Shown here piece after piece: positions 1 through 6,787 of a stretch of 8,290 nucleotides of DNA. The number at the start of each line of letters is the position of its first letter. Position 1 is the stretch's first letter. The stretch lies in NCBI GenBank assembly GCA_902766085.1, contig CACXCH010000120.1:1-8290 (forward strand), read 5' to 3'. The stretch is from an uncultured Eubacteriales bacterium (GTDB lineage Bacteria; Bacillota; Clostridia; TANB77; CAG-508). Under the pieces are notes generated by a model, which saw only the letters and a list, made by a program, of their open reading frames with translations, searched no databases and was not told the origin of the DNA. Position numbers and translations under genes: made by a program.

Positions 1-400
1 AGCTTTATCACCAACTTGTGCAAACGATGGTTCAAATTCATCAAGTACAACTCTTACAACATCAGGAATCTTAACATCAACAACTGGTTCAAACTTAACA
101 TACAACAACTTAAGTGAAATCATAATTTCATCAAACACAGTAGGTAGAAGAATGCAATTCTCAATAGTAGGGAACCAAGAAATGTCAGACCAAAGTTTAG
201 GAAACAATGCATCAGAAAATGTATATACAAGCGTTGATTTAGTAACTCCAAAAGAGGTTGATGCTGATAGTGCTCAAAAGATAGTATTTATGCCTCCAAC
301 AGGTGCAAACAAGAACTACGTTCCAATGATTATAGCTTCAATAATTGCATTAGGATTTGTACTAGCCGGAGCAATAATCATCAGAAAGAAAAATAAATAA
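1..400 (+). CDS. Secreted surface protein, C-terminal end with MPPTG sortase-type anchor (5' partial)
   Basis: The gene runs off the left edge. The frame is open from the first complete codon at base 2, so the Met at 152 is internal and not a start. About 132 residues are visible. The upstream part is rich in Ser, Thr and Asn, typical of extracellular stalk or repeat regions. It is followed by an N-T-V-G-R-R...I-V-G-N-Q segment, which I cannot place in a named domain. The last 37 residues have the three parts of a cell-wall sorting signal: MPPTG (bases 290-304), a hydrophobic stretch of about 20 residues (roughly 317-379) and a basic RKKNK tail. By family knowledge, sortase cleaves between T and G and joins the protein to peptidoglycan. 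M in place of L at position 1 is a variant of LPXTG, so the matching sortase may be non-standard; simple membrane anchoring is the alternative. A terminator follows 65 bp downstream. Function beyond a surface location is unknown. Confidence 0.8.
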   Translation, partial: ALSPTCANDGSNSSSTTLTTSGILTSTTGSNLTYNNLSEIIISSNTVGRRMQFSIVGNQEMSDQSLGNNASENVYTSVDLVTPKEVDADSAQKIVFMPPTGANKNYVPMIIASIIALGFVLAGAIIIRKKNK

Positions 401-465
401 CTATTAAAAAAATAGCAGCATCAAAATAGAAATTCTTAAAACGAAGCTTAAATAATTTCAAAATA

Positions 466-509
466 AACTAAAAAATAACGAAGATTTTAATCTTCGTTAT
501 TTTTTAGTT
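466..509 (+). terminator. Rho-independent terminator, probably bidirectional
   Basis: A perfect 19-bp inverted repeat: left arm 466-484 (AACTAAAAAATAACGAAGA), six-base loop TTTTAA, right arm 491-509. The GC-richer part (AACGAAGA/TCTTCGTT) sits next to the loop, and the right arm carries a run of six T. The left arm carries the matching A-run, so the hairpin could also stop transcription from the opposite strand. It lies 65 bp after the surface-protein stop codon and separates that gene from the rest of the window. Confidence 0.85.
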
Positions 510-524
510 CAATGAAACACAAGA

Positions 525-781
525 ATGTTACAGGTTAATGTTTTTTAATAAAGAAGCTAAAAAGCATAATATTTAATAGGCGAGTAAGACGCGCCTTCAG
601 CGACCAACCGGAGCTTTAGCGAAGGGCGAAATTTTTGAACGTTCCTTAGAAAGTGCAAACAAAAATTACTTGTAATTTTTGTTTGTCACATTAGGTGGAG
701 GCGTTCAAAACAGCAAGTCTACGAGCCATTAAATATTATGCTTTGCTGTAGTCTAATTAATAAAACATTAACCTGTAACAT
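525..781. repeat. 257-bp nested inverted-repeat element (MITE-like or large structured RNA)
   Basis: The outer arms 525-544 (ATGTTACAGGTTAATGTTTT) and 762-781 are perfect 20-bp inverted repeats. Inside them, 561-577 pairs perfectly with 728-744 (17 bp, AAGCATAATATTTAAT core), and 633-641 (TTTTGAACG) pairs with 702-710. Also inside are a 14-bp hairpin (656-669 / 672-685) and a GC-rich stem in which CGCCTTC (592-598) faces GAAGGGCG (621-628). The core at about 579-628 is clearly richer in G and C than the surroundings. AAGA occurs immediately outside both ends (521-524 and 782-785), which fits a 4-bp target-site duplication. No reading frame of useful length lies inside, so if mobile it would be moved in trans. 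The alternative is a large folded non-coding RNA. I do not recognise the family. It sits between the surface-gene terminator and the spoIIE promoter region. Confidence 0.7.
656..685. repeat. 14-bp perfect hairpin at the centre of the nested element
   Basis: Arms 656-669 (CAAACAAAAATTAC) and 672-685 are exact reverse complements around a TT centre. The stem can be lengthened by GTG (653-655) against CAC (687-689) with one bulged base. It forms the apex of the stacked stems of the 525-781 element. The right arm has no trailing T-run outside the stem, so it does not look like an ordinary terminator. Confidence 0.7.
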
Positions 782-795
782 AAGAAGCTGTTTTT

Positions 796-824
796 TTGAA
801 TTACCCTATTGTAATTTTTATAAA
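796..824 (+). promoter_or_regulatory. Candidate sigma-A promoter upstream of spoIIE
   Basis: TTGAAT (796-801) and TATAAA (819-824) are separated by 17 bases, which would give a start near 831 and a leader of about 120 bases. The -35 box begins only 15 bp after the right end of the nested element. In DNA this AT-rich such matches also arise by chance. A second -35-like TTGACA at 883-888 lies nearer the gene but has only a weak -10 behind it. Confidence 0.4.
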
Positions 825-849
825 AATATTATAGAATATGCTCGTAAAA

Positions 850-888
850 TGTAGAAAAATTCTCGAAAAATTGCTACTACTTTTGACA
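850..888 (+). promoter_or_regulatory. Possible Spo0A-box cluster ahead of spoIIE
   Basis: Three sites are each one mismatch from the 0A box TGNCGAA: TGTAGAA (850-856), TCTCGAA (861-867) and TTTGACA (882-888, reading TGTCAAA on the other strand). In Bacillus, spoIIE is activated by phosphorylated Spo0A through boxes near the -35 region, which makes this position plausible. None is a perfect match and the background is AT-rich, so this is a weak inference. Confidence 0.25.
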
Positions 889-949
889 AATTATACAAAG
901 GATAAATATTAAAATAACACTCATAAAATCAAAAGTTTAGAGGTGGAAT

Positions 950-3421
950 ATGATACAAAATATTTCGGAAAATTACGAAAAAAGAGAAAAATTCAAAAAT
1001 CAAGAATCTACAAATGACATTGAAAAAATAGACGTAAGGGGCATTATTACAAATCTTTTTACATGGCAAAATATTGCTATATATATAATAACATTTTTAG
1101 TATCAATGTGTTCTTTAGGGGGATCTCAAAGCTTGCCAATTTCACCATTTGGCATAGCTATGTGTGCTGCATCAATTAGCTCTGGTATGCCAATTGCAAT
1201 TGTATATATTTCAAGCTTGCTAGGAACCATTGTAAAATTTAATGCATCATCTGTTATTACATATATTATTATATCAGTTGTATTTTTAGTACTAACTTTA
1301 ATAAAAAAGCCTACAAGAAATGATGAAAGAACAGAGCAACTTAATCTTGGAGGATATTTGTTTATATCAGTATTGGGTGTGTTACTTGGAAAAATGTTCT
1401 TAACAAATTTTTTAGTATATGACTTGATGATTGCGATTATACTAAGTGTAGCCTCTTATATTTTTTACAAAATATTTGTAAACTCAATTCAGGTAATAAG
1501 CAAATATGGCATAAAAAGGGCTTTTTCAATAGAGGAAGTTGTTGGCGCAAGCTTAATGATTGCAATTGCTTCTTCTGCTCTTGGAAATTTAAGTATATTT
1601 TCATTTTCAATTAGAAACATTATATGCATTTTTATAGTTCTTTTACTAGGCTATAGAAATGGAATACTTGTAGGAGGAGTTTCCGGTATTACCGTTGGAG
1701 TTGTACTTGGTATTATTGGAGGAGGTAGTACAAGCTTAATTGCGGCTTATGCGATTTCTGGTATGCTTGCCGGGCTTCTTAATAAATTTGGAAAAATAGG
1801 CGTAATTGCTGGTTTTATACTCGGAAATGTTATTATGGCTTATGTTTCAAATGGTGGTTCTAATAATATGATAATGTTCCAAGAGATCTTAATTGCTTCA
1901 ATCGGACTTTTAGCGGTTCCAAGGTCGTTCAAATTGAATGTAGAGGATATATTCCCACGTACATTATTATTACCAGAATCAACTGGCCGTATAGAAGAAA
2001 GTTCTGACACAATATTGCAACTTAACAGTATTGCAAAAACTGTTGACGAAATGTCGAAAAATATAACAAAGCAAGCATCAGGAGATGATAACCTAGCTAC
2101 ATTTGAAGAAAAGGTTCAATCAAATTTGCAAGGAATGCAAGATAATATTTTATTTGACTACATAAATGAAAATAAAAATGATATTCTTAAAGATATTTAT
2201 GAGGAAACATTGAAAAATGGGATTCTAACTGACAATATGCTGATTGCAATACTTGCAAAAAATAATATTTATTTAATGAACTCAACAGACATAGAGTCTA
2301 GAGGACTTGAGCAAGACCAAATTAGACAAATATTAAAAGCAATAAATTCTAGTTTTAACGAATGTAAAAAAGATATAATATGGACTAAAAGATTGCATGA
2401 AAACAACGAGCAGGTTTCAAATGAACTTGGATATGTTAAAGAAGCTATAGATAATATTGCAAACAATATAGAGAAAAAACCAACAAATGCTCCATTTACT
2501 GAGCAAATAGAACAAATAAAAAGTGACCTAGCTGATGAAAAAATATTACTAAAAGATATAAAAATACAAAAAGAGGATACAGGCAGATTAACAGCCAAAA
2601 TTTATATTGACAAATGTAATGAGGATACAGACTTTGAATGTCCAATAAAAAAGGTACAAAGGATTGTTTCAAATGGGTTACACCAAAACTTAGAAACAGA
2701 GGACCAAAAATGTGGAATACGTTTAAACAAAAACAACTGTGAATTTACATATATATCAGCAGACAAATTCTTACTTCAAACAGGTATTGCAAAAGCAAAG
2801 AAAATAGATTCAATAGTTTCAGGAGACATAATCTCAAATATGAAACTAAAAGATGGAAAATATATGCTTGCTATAAGTGATGGAATGGGTTCAGGACCTA
2901 ATGCTCTAAAAAATAGCAAAATTGCAATAAGTATGCTAGAAAGATTATTTTCATCAGGTTTTAACAAAGAAACAGCAATAAATTTAATAAACTCCGCAAT
3001 AATAACCTCAAATGAAAAAGAAATGTATGCTACACTTGATATAGGAATATTTGATTTATATTCAGGAAAGCTTCAATTATTAAAAAGTGGAGCTTGTCCA
3101 ACATATATAAAAACAGATAACAAAGTTACACTTATTGAATCAAGCTCACTTCCAACAGGAATATTAAACAATGCAAAAATAGACACATTTGAAAAACAGC
3201 TCGAAAATGGAGCAATAATTGTAATGTGCAGTGATGGAATAATCGATTCAAATAAAGAATTTGAAAACCGCGAAACATGGCTAAAAGATTTATTAGAAAA
3301 TATCCAAACAGATATACCAGAAAGAATAGCTGATATTATTTTAAAAGAATCAATTGACAATGACATAGGAAAGCCAACAGATGATATGACTGTTATAGTA
3401 TCAAAAATTATAAAAAAATAA
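950..3421 (+). CDS. spoIIE: Stage II sporulation protein E (SpoIIE), membrane PP2C serine phosphatase
   Basis: SpoIIE dephosphorylates the anti-anti-sigma factor SpoIIAA at the polar septum, which frees sigma-F in the forespore. In Bacillus it also interacts with FtsZ during asymmetric division. The 823 residues match the usual length (827 in B. subtilis) and three-part plan. A charged cytosolic N-terminus (1-40) is followed by a cluster of about ten membrane segments (about 41-326). Next comes a helical, charged linker (about 340-590), the oligomerisation/FtsZ region in the family. The PP2C-type phosphatase domain is at about 600-823. Catalytic metal-site motifs are intact: SGD before DGMGSG at 644-649, SDG with D762, and PTDDMTV with D811/D812. 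The start at 950 has AGAGGTGG at 939-946, closely spaced, and the following residues resemble other SpoIIE N-termini. It is preceded by the candidate promoter and 0A-like boxes and followed by a 186-bp A-rich spacer. The tilS/hpt/ftsH genes often found after spoIIE are not here. Confidence 0.96.
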   Translation: MIQNISENYEKREKFKNQESTNDIEKIDVRGIITNLFTWQNIAIYIITFLVSMCSLGGSQSLPISPFGIAMCAASISSGMPIAIVYISSLLGTIVKFNASSVITYIIISVVFLVLTLIKKPTRNDERTEQLNLGGYLFISVLGVLLGKMFLTNFLVYDLMIAIILSVASYIFYKIFVNSIQVISKYGIKRAFSIEEVVGASLMIAIASSALGNLSIFSFSIRNIICIFIVLLLGYRNGILVGGVSGITVGVVLGIIGGGSTSLIAAYAISGMLAGLLNKFGKIGVIAGFILGNVIMAYVSNGGSNNMIMFQEILIASIGLLAVPRSFKLNVEDIFPRTLLLPESTGRIEESSDTILQLNSIAKTVDEMSKNITKQASGDDNLATFEEKVQSNLQGMQDNILFDYINENKNDILKDIYEETLKNGILTDNMLIAILAKNNIYLMNSTDIESRGLEQDQIRQILKAINSSFNECKKDIIWTKRLHENNEQVSNELGYVKEAIDNIANNIEKKPTNAPFTEQIEQIKSDLADEKILLKDIKIQKEDTGRLTAKIYIDKCNEDTDFECPIKKVQRIVSNGLHQNLETEDQKCGIRLNKNNCEFTYISADKFLLQTGIAKAKKIDSIVSGDIISNMKLKDGKYMLAISDGMGSGPNALKNSKIAISMLERLFSSGFNKETAINLINSAIITSNEKEMYATLDIGIFDLYSGKLQLLKSGACPTYIKTDNKVTLIESSSLPTGILNNAKIDTFEKQLENGAIIVMCSDGIIDSNKEFENRETWLKDLLENIQTDIPERIADIILKESIDNDIGKPTDDMTVIVSKIIKK

Positions 3422-3573
3422 AAAATAGATATATAAAAAGCAATAAAAAAGATAAACAAAAAAGGATACATATAAAGCGATAAAAAATGAATATATACAA
3501 AAGTTGAACAAAAGACAAATAAAAAAGTATGAGCATAAATGAAAAGATAAAGTATAAACGCAATAAACAAAAA

Positions 3574-3597
3574 TATAATCGAAAAAAGTAGAAAGGA
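3574..3597 (+). promoter_or_regulatory. Possible -10 box and ribosome binding site for the WG-repeat gene
   Basis: The 186-bp spacer after spoIIE is extremely A-rich and holds no hairpin I can find, so read-through from spoIIE is possible. A perfect TATAAT lies at 3574-3579 but has no recognisable -35 box 16-18 bases upstream. The ribosome binding site AAAGGA at 3592-3597 sits ten bases before the ATG at 3608, a slightly long spacing. I see nothing else in 3422-3573. Confidence 0.3.
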
Positions 3598-3607
3598 TTG
3601 TTGCAAT

Positions 3608-5140
3608 ATGGGTAGAGGAAAAAGATATAGTGATGAGCACCTTAATATAAAAAAAGTAATAGCTGTGACATTAATTTTTGCTTTAATAATAGCAGGAATA
3701 GTTGTTCTAGTAAACTATGATGATATCAAAGGTAGCAAAAAAACATCAAAAAGTTCAATATCAATTTCTAATTCATACATCACAATTTATTCAAATGATA
3801 AATGGGGAGTAATCAACTCAAAAGGGGACACAATTATAGAACCAATATATGACGAAATGGTTGTAATTCCAAACAGCTCAAGAGGCATATTTATTGTACA
3901 AGAAAATGTAAATCTTGATGATGGAACATATACATCAAAAGCAATTGATGAAAAACAAAACAATCTTTTTACGTCTTATGATACTGTAGAAGCCCTTCAA
4001 AATATTGATGCAAATGGGAATGTATACTATGACAAAAATGCATTAAAAGTTTCTAAAGATGGATTATATGGGCTAATAAACTTTAACGGAAAAGAATTAA
4101 TAGCACCAGAATATACATCAATAACACCTCTAGAAGGAGTAGAAAACAGTTTCATAACAGAAAAGGACAATCTAAAAGGACTAGTTGACGACTCAGGAAA
4201 TATAATCATAGCAAATCAATATGCGGACATAAAACCTCTAACAAATTCTTATGAGGATGGCTATATTGTAAAAAATGATAGTAGCAAATACGGAGTTATC
4301 ACTTACGATAAAAAACAGGTTTTAGAATGCAAATATGATGAAATAGAAAATGTAACAGGCAACAACTTTTATGTAGTAAAAGAAAATGGAAAACTTGAAA
4401 TCATAGATAAAGACTCAAATGTAATTGCAAATAGCGGATTCGATGAAGTTGTAAGCATCAATGGTGATAACATAATAATAAAACAAAAATCTAAATATGG
4501 AATAATTTATAGTGATGGCTCTGAAGTATTAGCTAATAACTATGATGACCTAAAATATGCATTTGATAACAATTACATAGCAAAGCAAGATGGCAAATAC
4601 GGAATAATATCAACAACAGGAGAGACAAAGCTTGATTTTAAATATGATTCAATTTCATATATGTCGGATGAAGGATTTATAGAAGCAAACAATCCAGATG
4701 GAACATCTGATTTAATAAATCAACAATTTGAAACAAAATGTACAGGAATAGTATCAGAGATAAACACAAGTAACAATTATATAAGATTAAGAGAAAATGG
4801 AGAATACAAATTTTACACTTTCCAACTAAATTCAACAGATGAACAAACCATATTCCCAGCTCACACATTATATTTATCAAAACAAAATGGTAAATACGGA
4901 TTTGTAAACTCAAAAGGAGAAGTAATTGTAAATTACATATATGATGATGCAACAATGCAAAACCAATATGGATATGCTTCAGTGAAGCAAGATGGAAAAT
5001 GGGGAGCAATAGACTCTGATGGAAACATAGCTGTACAACCACAATACTATTTATTACAAAATTTAGTAGTAAGCTTCATCGGAAAATGGCATAAGGCTCA
5101 AGACCAAAATGCAAATTATTATACCGACATACTAGAATAA
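3608..5140 (+). CDS. Membrane-anchored WG-repeat protein
   Basis: The 510-residue product has a short basic N-terminus (MGRGKRY), one membrane segment at about 16-36 that acts as an uncleaved anchor, and a Ser/Lys linker. The rest is an extracytoplasmic array of WG-type repeats. Each unit has the pattern (K)-[WY]-G-[VIL]-I-x(2)-x-G-x(3)-[IL]-x(3)-Y-[DA]. Clear units begin near residues 65 (KWGVIN), 152, 190, 227, 261, 296, 329, 428 (KYGFVN) and 463 (KWGAID), with a degenerate unit near 360. WG repeats (Pfam WG_beta_rep) are thought to form beta-propeller-like or beta-solenoid folds that mediate protein contacts; no enzymatic activity is known. No cysteine or metal-site pattern suggests catalysis. 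It lies between spoIIE and the tail-anchored gene, whose start codon is only 24 bases after this stop, so those two are probably cotranscribed. A link to sporulation is suggested only by position. Confidence 0.88.
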   Translation: MGRGKRYSDEHLNIKKVIAVTLIFALIIAGIVVLVNYDDIKGSKKTSKSSISISNSYITIYSNDKWGVINSKGDTIIEPIYDEMVVIPNSSRGIFIVQENVNLDDGTYTSKAIDEKQNNLFTSYDTVEALQNIDANGNVYYDKNALKVSKDGLYGLINFNGKELIAPEYTSITPLEGVENSFITEKDNLKGLVDDSGNIIIANQYADIKPLTNSYEDGYIVKNDSSKYGVITYDKKQVLECKYDEIENVTGNNFYVVKENGKLEIIDKDSNVIANSGFDEVVSINGDNIIIKQKSKYGIIYSDGSEVLANNYDDLKYAFDNNYIAKQDGKYGIISTTGETKLDFKYDSISYMSDEGFIEANNPDGTSDLINQQFETKCTGIVSEINTSNNYIRLRENGEYKFYTFQLNSTDEQTIFPAHTLYLSKQNGKYGFVNSKGEVIVNYIYDDATMQNQYGYASVKQDGKWGAIDSDGNIAVQPQYYLLQNLVVSFIGKWHKAQDQNANYYTDILE

Positions 5141-5164
5141 TTTTTAGAAATGAGGGAACAAAAG

Positions 5165-6154
5165 ATGGAAGAAAAAAAGCAAGTTAACAATACGATAAGT
5201 AGTAAAGAAAAAGGCGATAAAACAATAGGCATCAAAGAGCAAAGCAATGAAACAATAAGTAGAGAAGAACTTACTAGTAAAAAGAAAAAAACAAGAAATA
5301 ACGAGAAAAACGATAAAGAACTAAGTAGTAAAGAACAAAATAATATGGATTTAAGTGACAAAGATGAAGATGAAAAAAATGAAACAAAAAGAGAGAAACG
5401 AATTTATCCATATATAATTGCAAAAAATAGAATGCAAGGTTATTATGAAACATTGCTTGACGATGGATATAAAATTAAATTTTTCAATAAGAAGAACAAT
5501 AAAGAAATATATGACTTTTTCTTACCAGCCGTCAGAGATTATATGTTTTGGACATTTAATCTTATAAATACAAAAGAATTTGAAGAAATGACAAATGACT
5601 TAAGGGCTGTTGTTTGCGCAAACTATGACTGCAGTATTTTTCAGAAAGGAACAACGCAAGTTGTATGTTTCAATGCAGGAGTTTGCTTTGCCATAACATC
5701 AAAAAGAGAAGAAGCAAACTACTTAAAAGAATACAGAGAACGCAAGGAAATGAAGCAGATAAACTTAAGGGAAGATACATCTTACGCTATTTCTGAGATA
5801 TCAAAAGAGGAAAACCAAAATTACATATATATGTACATTTTAGAGCTATACAAAATGATTTACTTAAATATAATTGCTAAAGACATTCAAAATCCAAACA
5901 AATTTGACAGAGTCAGAGAGGACTTTGTAAAATTCACAGGCGGTATTTACAATGTGAAAATTACTGACGATACAAAAGGAAATGAACTAGCTAAAAAGAT
6001 AGAAAGCTCCTTAGAACTTGACAACAGGTACATCAAAATTGACGATGAATTCGACTTAATGTATAAAAACAACAAATTAAATGATAAAAAGTATAGAAAA
6101 ATTATTACAATTATTATATTAATTACAATTATTCTAGTGTGTTTACTAAGATAA
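5165..6154 (+). CDS. Tail-anchored protein of unknown function with charged low-complexity N-terminus
   Basis: I do not recognise this family. I prefer the ATG at 5165 (329 residues) to the in-frame ATG at 5150, because GAGGGA (5152-5157) lies seven bases before it while the earlier ATG has only a poor site. Residues 1-78 are almost all K, E, N, S, T, D and Q, with recurring SSKE/SREE/TSKK pieces, and are probably disordered. Residues about 79-311 look like a folded alpha/beta domain, including FFLPAVRDYMFWTF and a patch with four cysteines (C151, C156, C168, C174). The last 17 residues are a short hydrophobic helix (about 313-328) ending in a single Arg. There is no signal peptide, so the body should face the cytoplasm with a C-terminal membrane anchor. 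It follows the WG-repeat gene by 24 bp and precedes acpS by 56 bp, which suggests one transcription unit. The paired cysteines could bind metal or form a disulphide, but their spacing matches no motif I know. Confidence 0.75.
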   Translation: MEEKKQVNNTISSKEKGDKTIGIKEQSNETISREELTSKKKKTRNNEKNDKELSSKEQNNMDLSDKDEDEKNETKREKRIYPYIIAKNRMQGYYETLLDDGYKIKFFNKKNNKEIYDFFLPAVRDYMFWTFNLINTKEFEEMTNDLRAVVCANYDCSIFQKGTTQVVCFNAGVCFAITSKREEANYLKEYRERKEMKQINLREDTSYAISEISKEENQNYIYMYILELYKMIYLNIIAKDIQNPNKFDRVREDFVKFTGGIYNVKITDDTKGNELAKKIESSLELDNRYIKIDDEFDLMYKNNKLNDKKYRKIITIIILITIILVCLLR

Positions 6155-6185
6155 ATTACATGTTCTAATAAGAATAGCTTATTTG

Positions 6186-6204
6186 TATAAAAATGTATAG
6201 GGGA
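6186..6204 (+). promoter_or_regulatory. acpS ribosome binding site, with possible -10 box
   Basis: AGGGGA at 6199-6204 lies six bases before the ATG at 6211 and settles that start over the in-frame ATG at 6193, which has no such site. TATAAA at 6186-6191 resembles a -10 box, but the -35 position (TTCTAA, 6163-6168) is poor. A small AT-rich hairpin (AATAAG 6167-6172 / CTTATT 6178-6183) also lies in this spacer and is too weak to call a terminator. Confidence 0.45.
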
Positions 6205-6210
6205 AAAAAG

Positions 6211-6576
6211 ATGAACATATATGTTGGAAATGACATAATAGAAGTTGAAAGAATAAAAGAAGCAATGAAAGACAAAAACTTCACCATTAGAGTATTTACG
6301 GACAATGAAATTGCTTATTGTGAAAAAAAAGGAAGAAATAAATATCAAAGCTATGCGGCAAGATTTGCCGCTAAGGAAGCCGTATTTAAAGCAATATCAC
6401 CAAAGCTAAGAAGTAAATTTGAAATATCATGGAAAAATGTAGAAATTTTAAAAGAAGATGGAAATAGACCTTTTGTAAACTTGATTGGAGTAAACTTAAA
6501 AAAGGTAAAAATTGATGTTTCAATATCACATATTGAGAAATATGCGATAGCAACTGCTGTTGCAGTATTTTCTTAA
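6211..6576 (+). CDS. acpS: Holo-[acyl-carrier-protein] synthase
   Basis: AcpS transfers 4'-phosphopantetheine from coenzyme A to a serine of apo-acyl carrier protein, making the active carrier for fatty-acid synthesis in the cytoplasm. The 121-residue product has the family's usual length and order of motifs. The N-terminal GNDIIEVERI contains Mg-binding D8. The central signature RFAAKEAVFKA (51-61) contains E56 as the second metal ligand and K60 for CoA binding. The C-terminal SISH...AIATAVA strand ends the fold. Starting at 6211 gives the canonical N-terminus; starting at 6193 would add six residues not seen in the family. The enzyme works as a trimer in Gram-positive bacteria. It is the last gene of the cluster with the WG-repeat and tail-anchored genes and is followed by a 211-bp structured spacer. 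Confidence 0.95.
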   Translation: MNIYVGNDIIEVERIKEAMKDKNFTIRVFTDNEIAYCEKKGRNKYQSYAARFAAKEAVFKAISPKLRSKFEISWKNVEILKEDGNRPFVNLIGVNLKKVKIDVSISHIEKYAIATAVAVFS

Positions 6577-6592
6577 GTGTGTAAATGTTAAA

Positions 6593-6735
6593 ATTGATAG
6601 AAAAAATCATATTATATATTATAAAAAATAATGAAAAATAAATGAAAATTTTTTTGAGAAATATTTTTAAATCTTTGTTCAAATTTGCATACTTTTCTCA
6701 AAAAATAACATTTATTTTTCTTTAAAACTATCAAT
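6593..6735. repeat. AT-rich nested inverted repeat between acpS and tatD
   Basis: Three pairs of arms are nested in order: ATTGATAG (6593-6600) with CTATCAAT (6728-6735), GAAAAATAAATG (6633-6644) with 6709-6720, and TTTTTTGAGAAA (6650-6661) with TTTCTCAAAAAA (6694-6705). The two inner pairs are nearly contiguous, giving 24 bp of stem with a small internal loop. The central loop is 32 bases. It could serve as an inefficient terminator after acpS or be the remnant of a small palindromic element. Chance pairing is more likely here than at 525-781 because the arms are very AT-rich. Confidence 0.5.
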
Positions 6736-6741
6736 AGGAAA

Positions 6742-6783
6742 TATAATTAAAAAGTGATGTTAAATATAACTAAAAAGTGGAGG
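6742..6783 (+). promoter_or_regulatory. Possible tatD -10 box and strong ribosome binding site
   Basis: TATAAT at 6742-6747 is a perfect -10 hexamer just right of the 6593-6735 inverted repeat, but the -35 position (TCTTTA, 6719-6724) matches poorly. GTGGAGG at 6777-6783 is a strong ribosome binding site four bases before the ATG at 6788. The binding site is firm; the promoter is tentative. Confidence 0.4.
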
Positions 6784-6787
6784 AAAA

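Noticed and set aside
525..781. CRISPR array or group II intron at the nested repeat region
   Set aside because: There are no regularly spaced direct repeats, and I see no domain V-like hairpin or intron-encoded protein frame.
810..839. Sigma-H type promoter before spoIIE
   Set aside because: ATAGAATAT at 831-839 fits the -10 pattern, but there is no AGGA-type -35 element at the required distance upstream.
950..2000. Shift to T-rich, A-poorer composition in the first half of spoIIE as a sign of fusion or transfer
   Set aside because: The shift coincides with the membrane segments, whose hydrophobic codons have T at position two, and needs no other explanation.
3073..3640. Long open frames on the - strand over the spoIIE 3' end and the spoIIE/WG spacer
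   Set aside because: The translations are almost only F, I, L, Y and S, as expected when A-rich DNA is read on the opposite strand. They overlap the well-supported PP2C domain and have no convincing ribosome binding site.
4677..5042. Minus-strand frame inside the WG-repeat gene
   Set aside because: It lies wholly within a gene with clear repeat structure; its Leu/His/Cys-rich product reflects antisense reading of the repeats.
5150..5164. Start of the tail-anchored gene at 5150
   Set aside because: GAGGGA at 5152-5157 is ideally placed for the ATG at 5165, and the region upstream of 5150 has only a poor site.
5119..5361. Minus-strand hydrophobic frame opposite the N-terminus of the tail-anchored protein
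   Set aside because: Ser/Leu/Phe-only composition is the antisense image of Lys/Glu/Ser-rich coding sequence, and there is no ribosome binding site.
6193..6210. Start of acpS at 6193
   Set aside because: AGGGGA at 6199-6204 serves the ATG at 6211, which also gives the canonical AcpS N-terminus.
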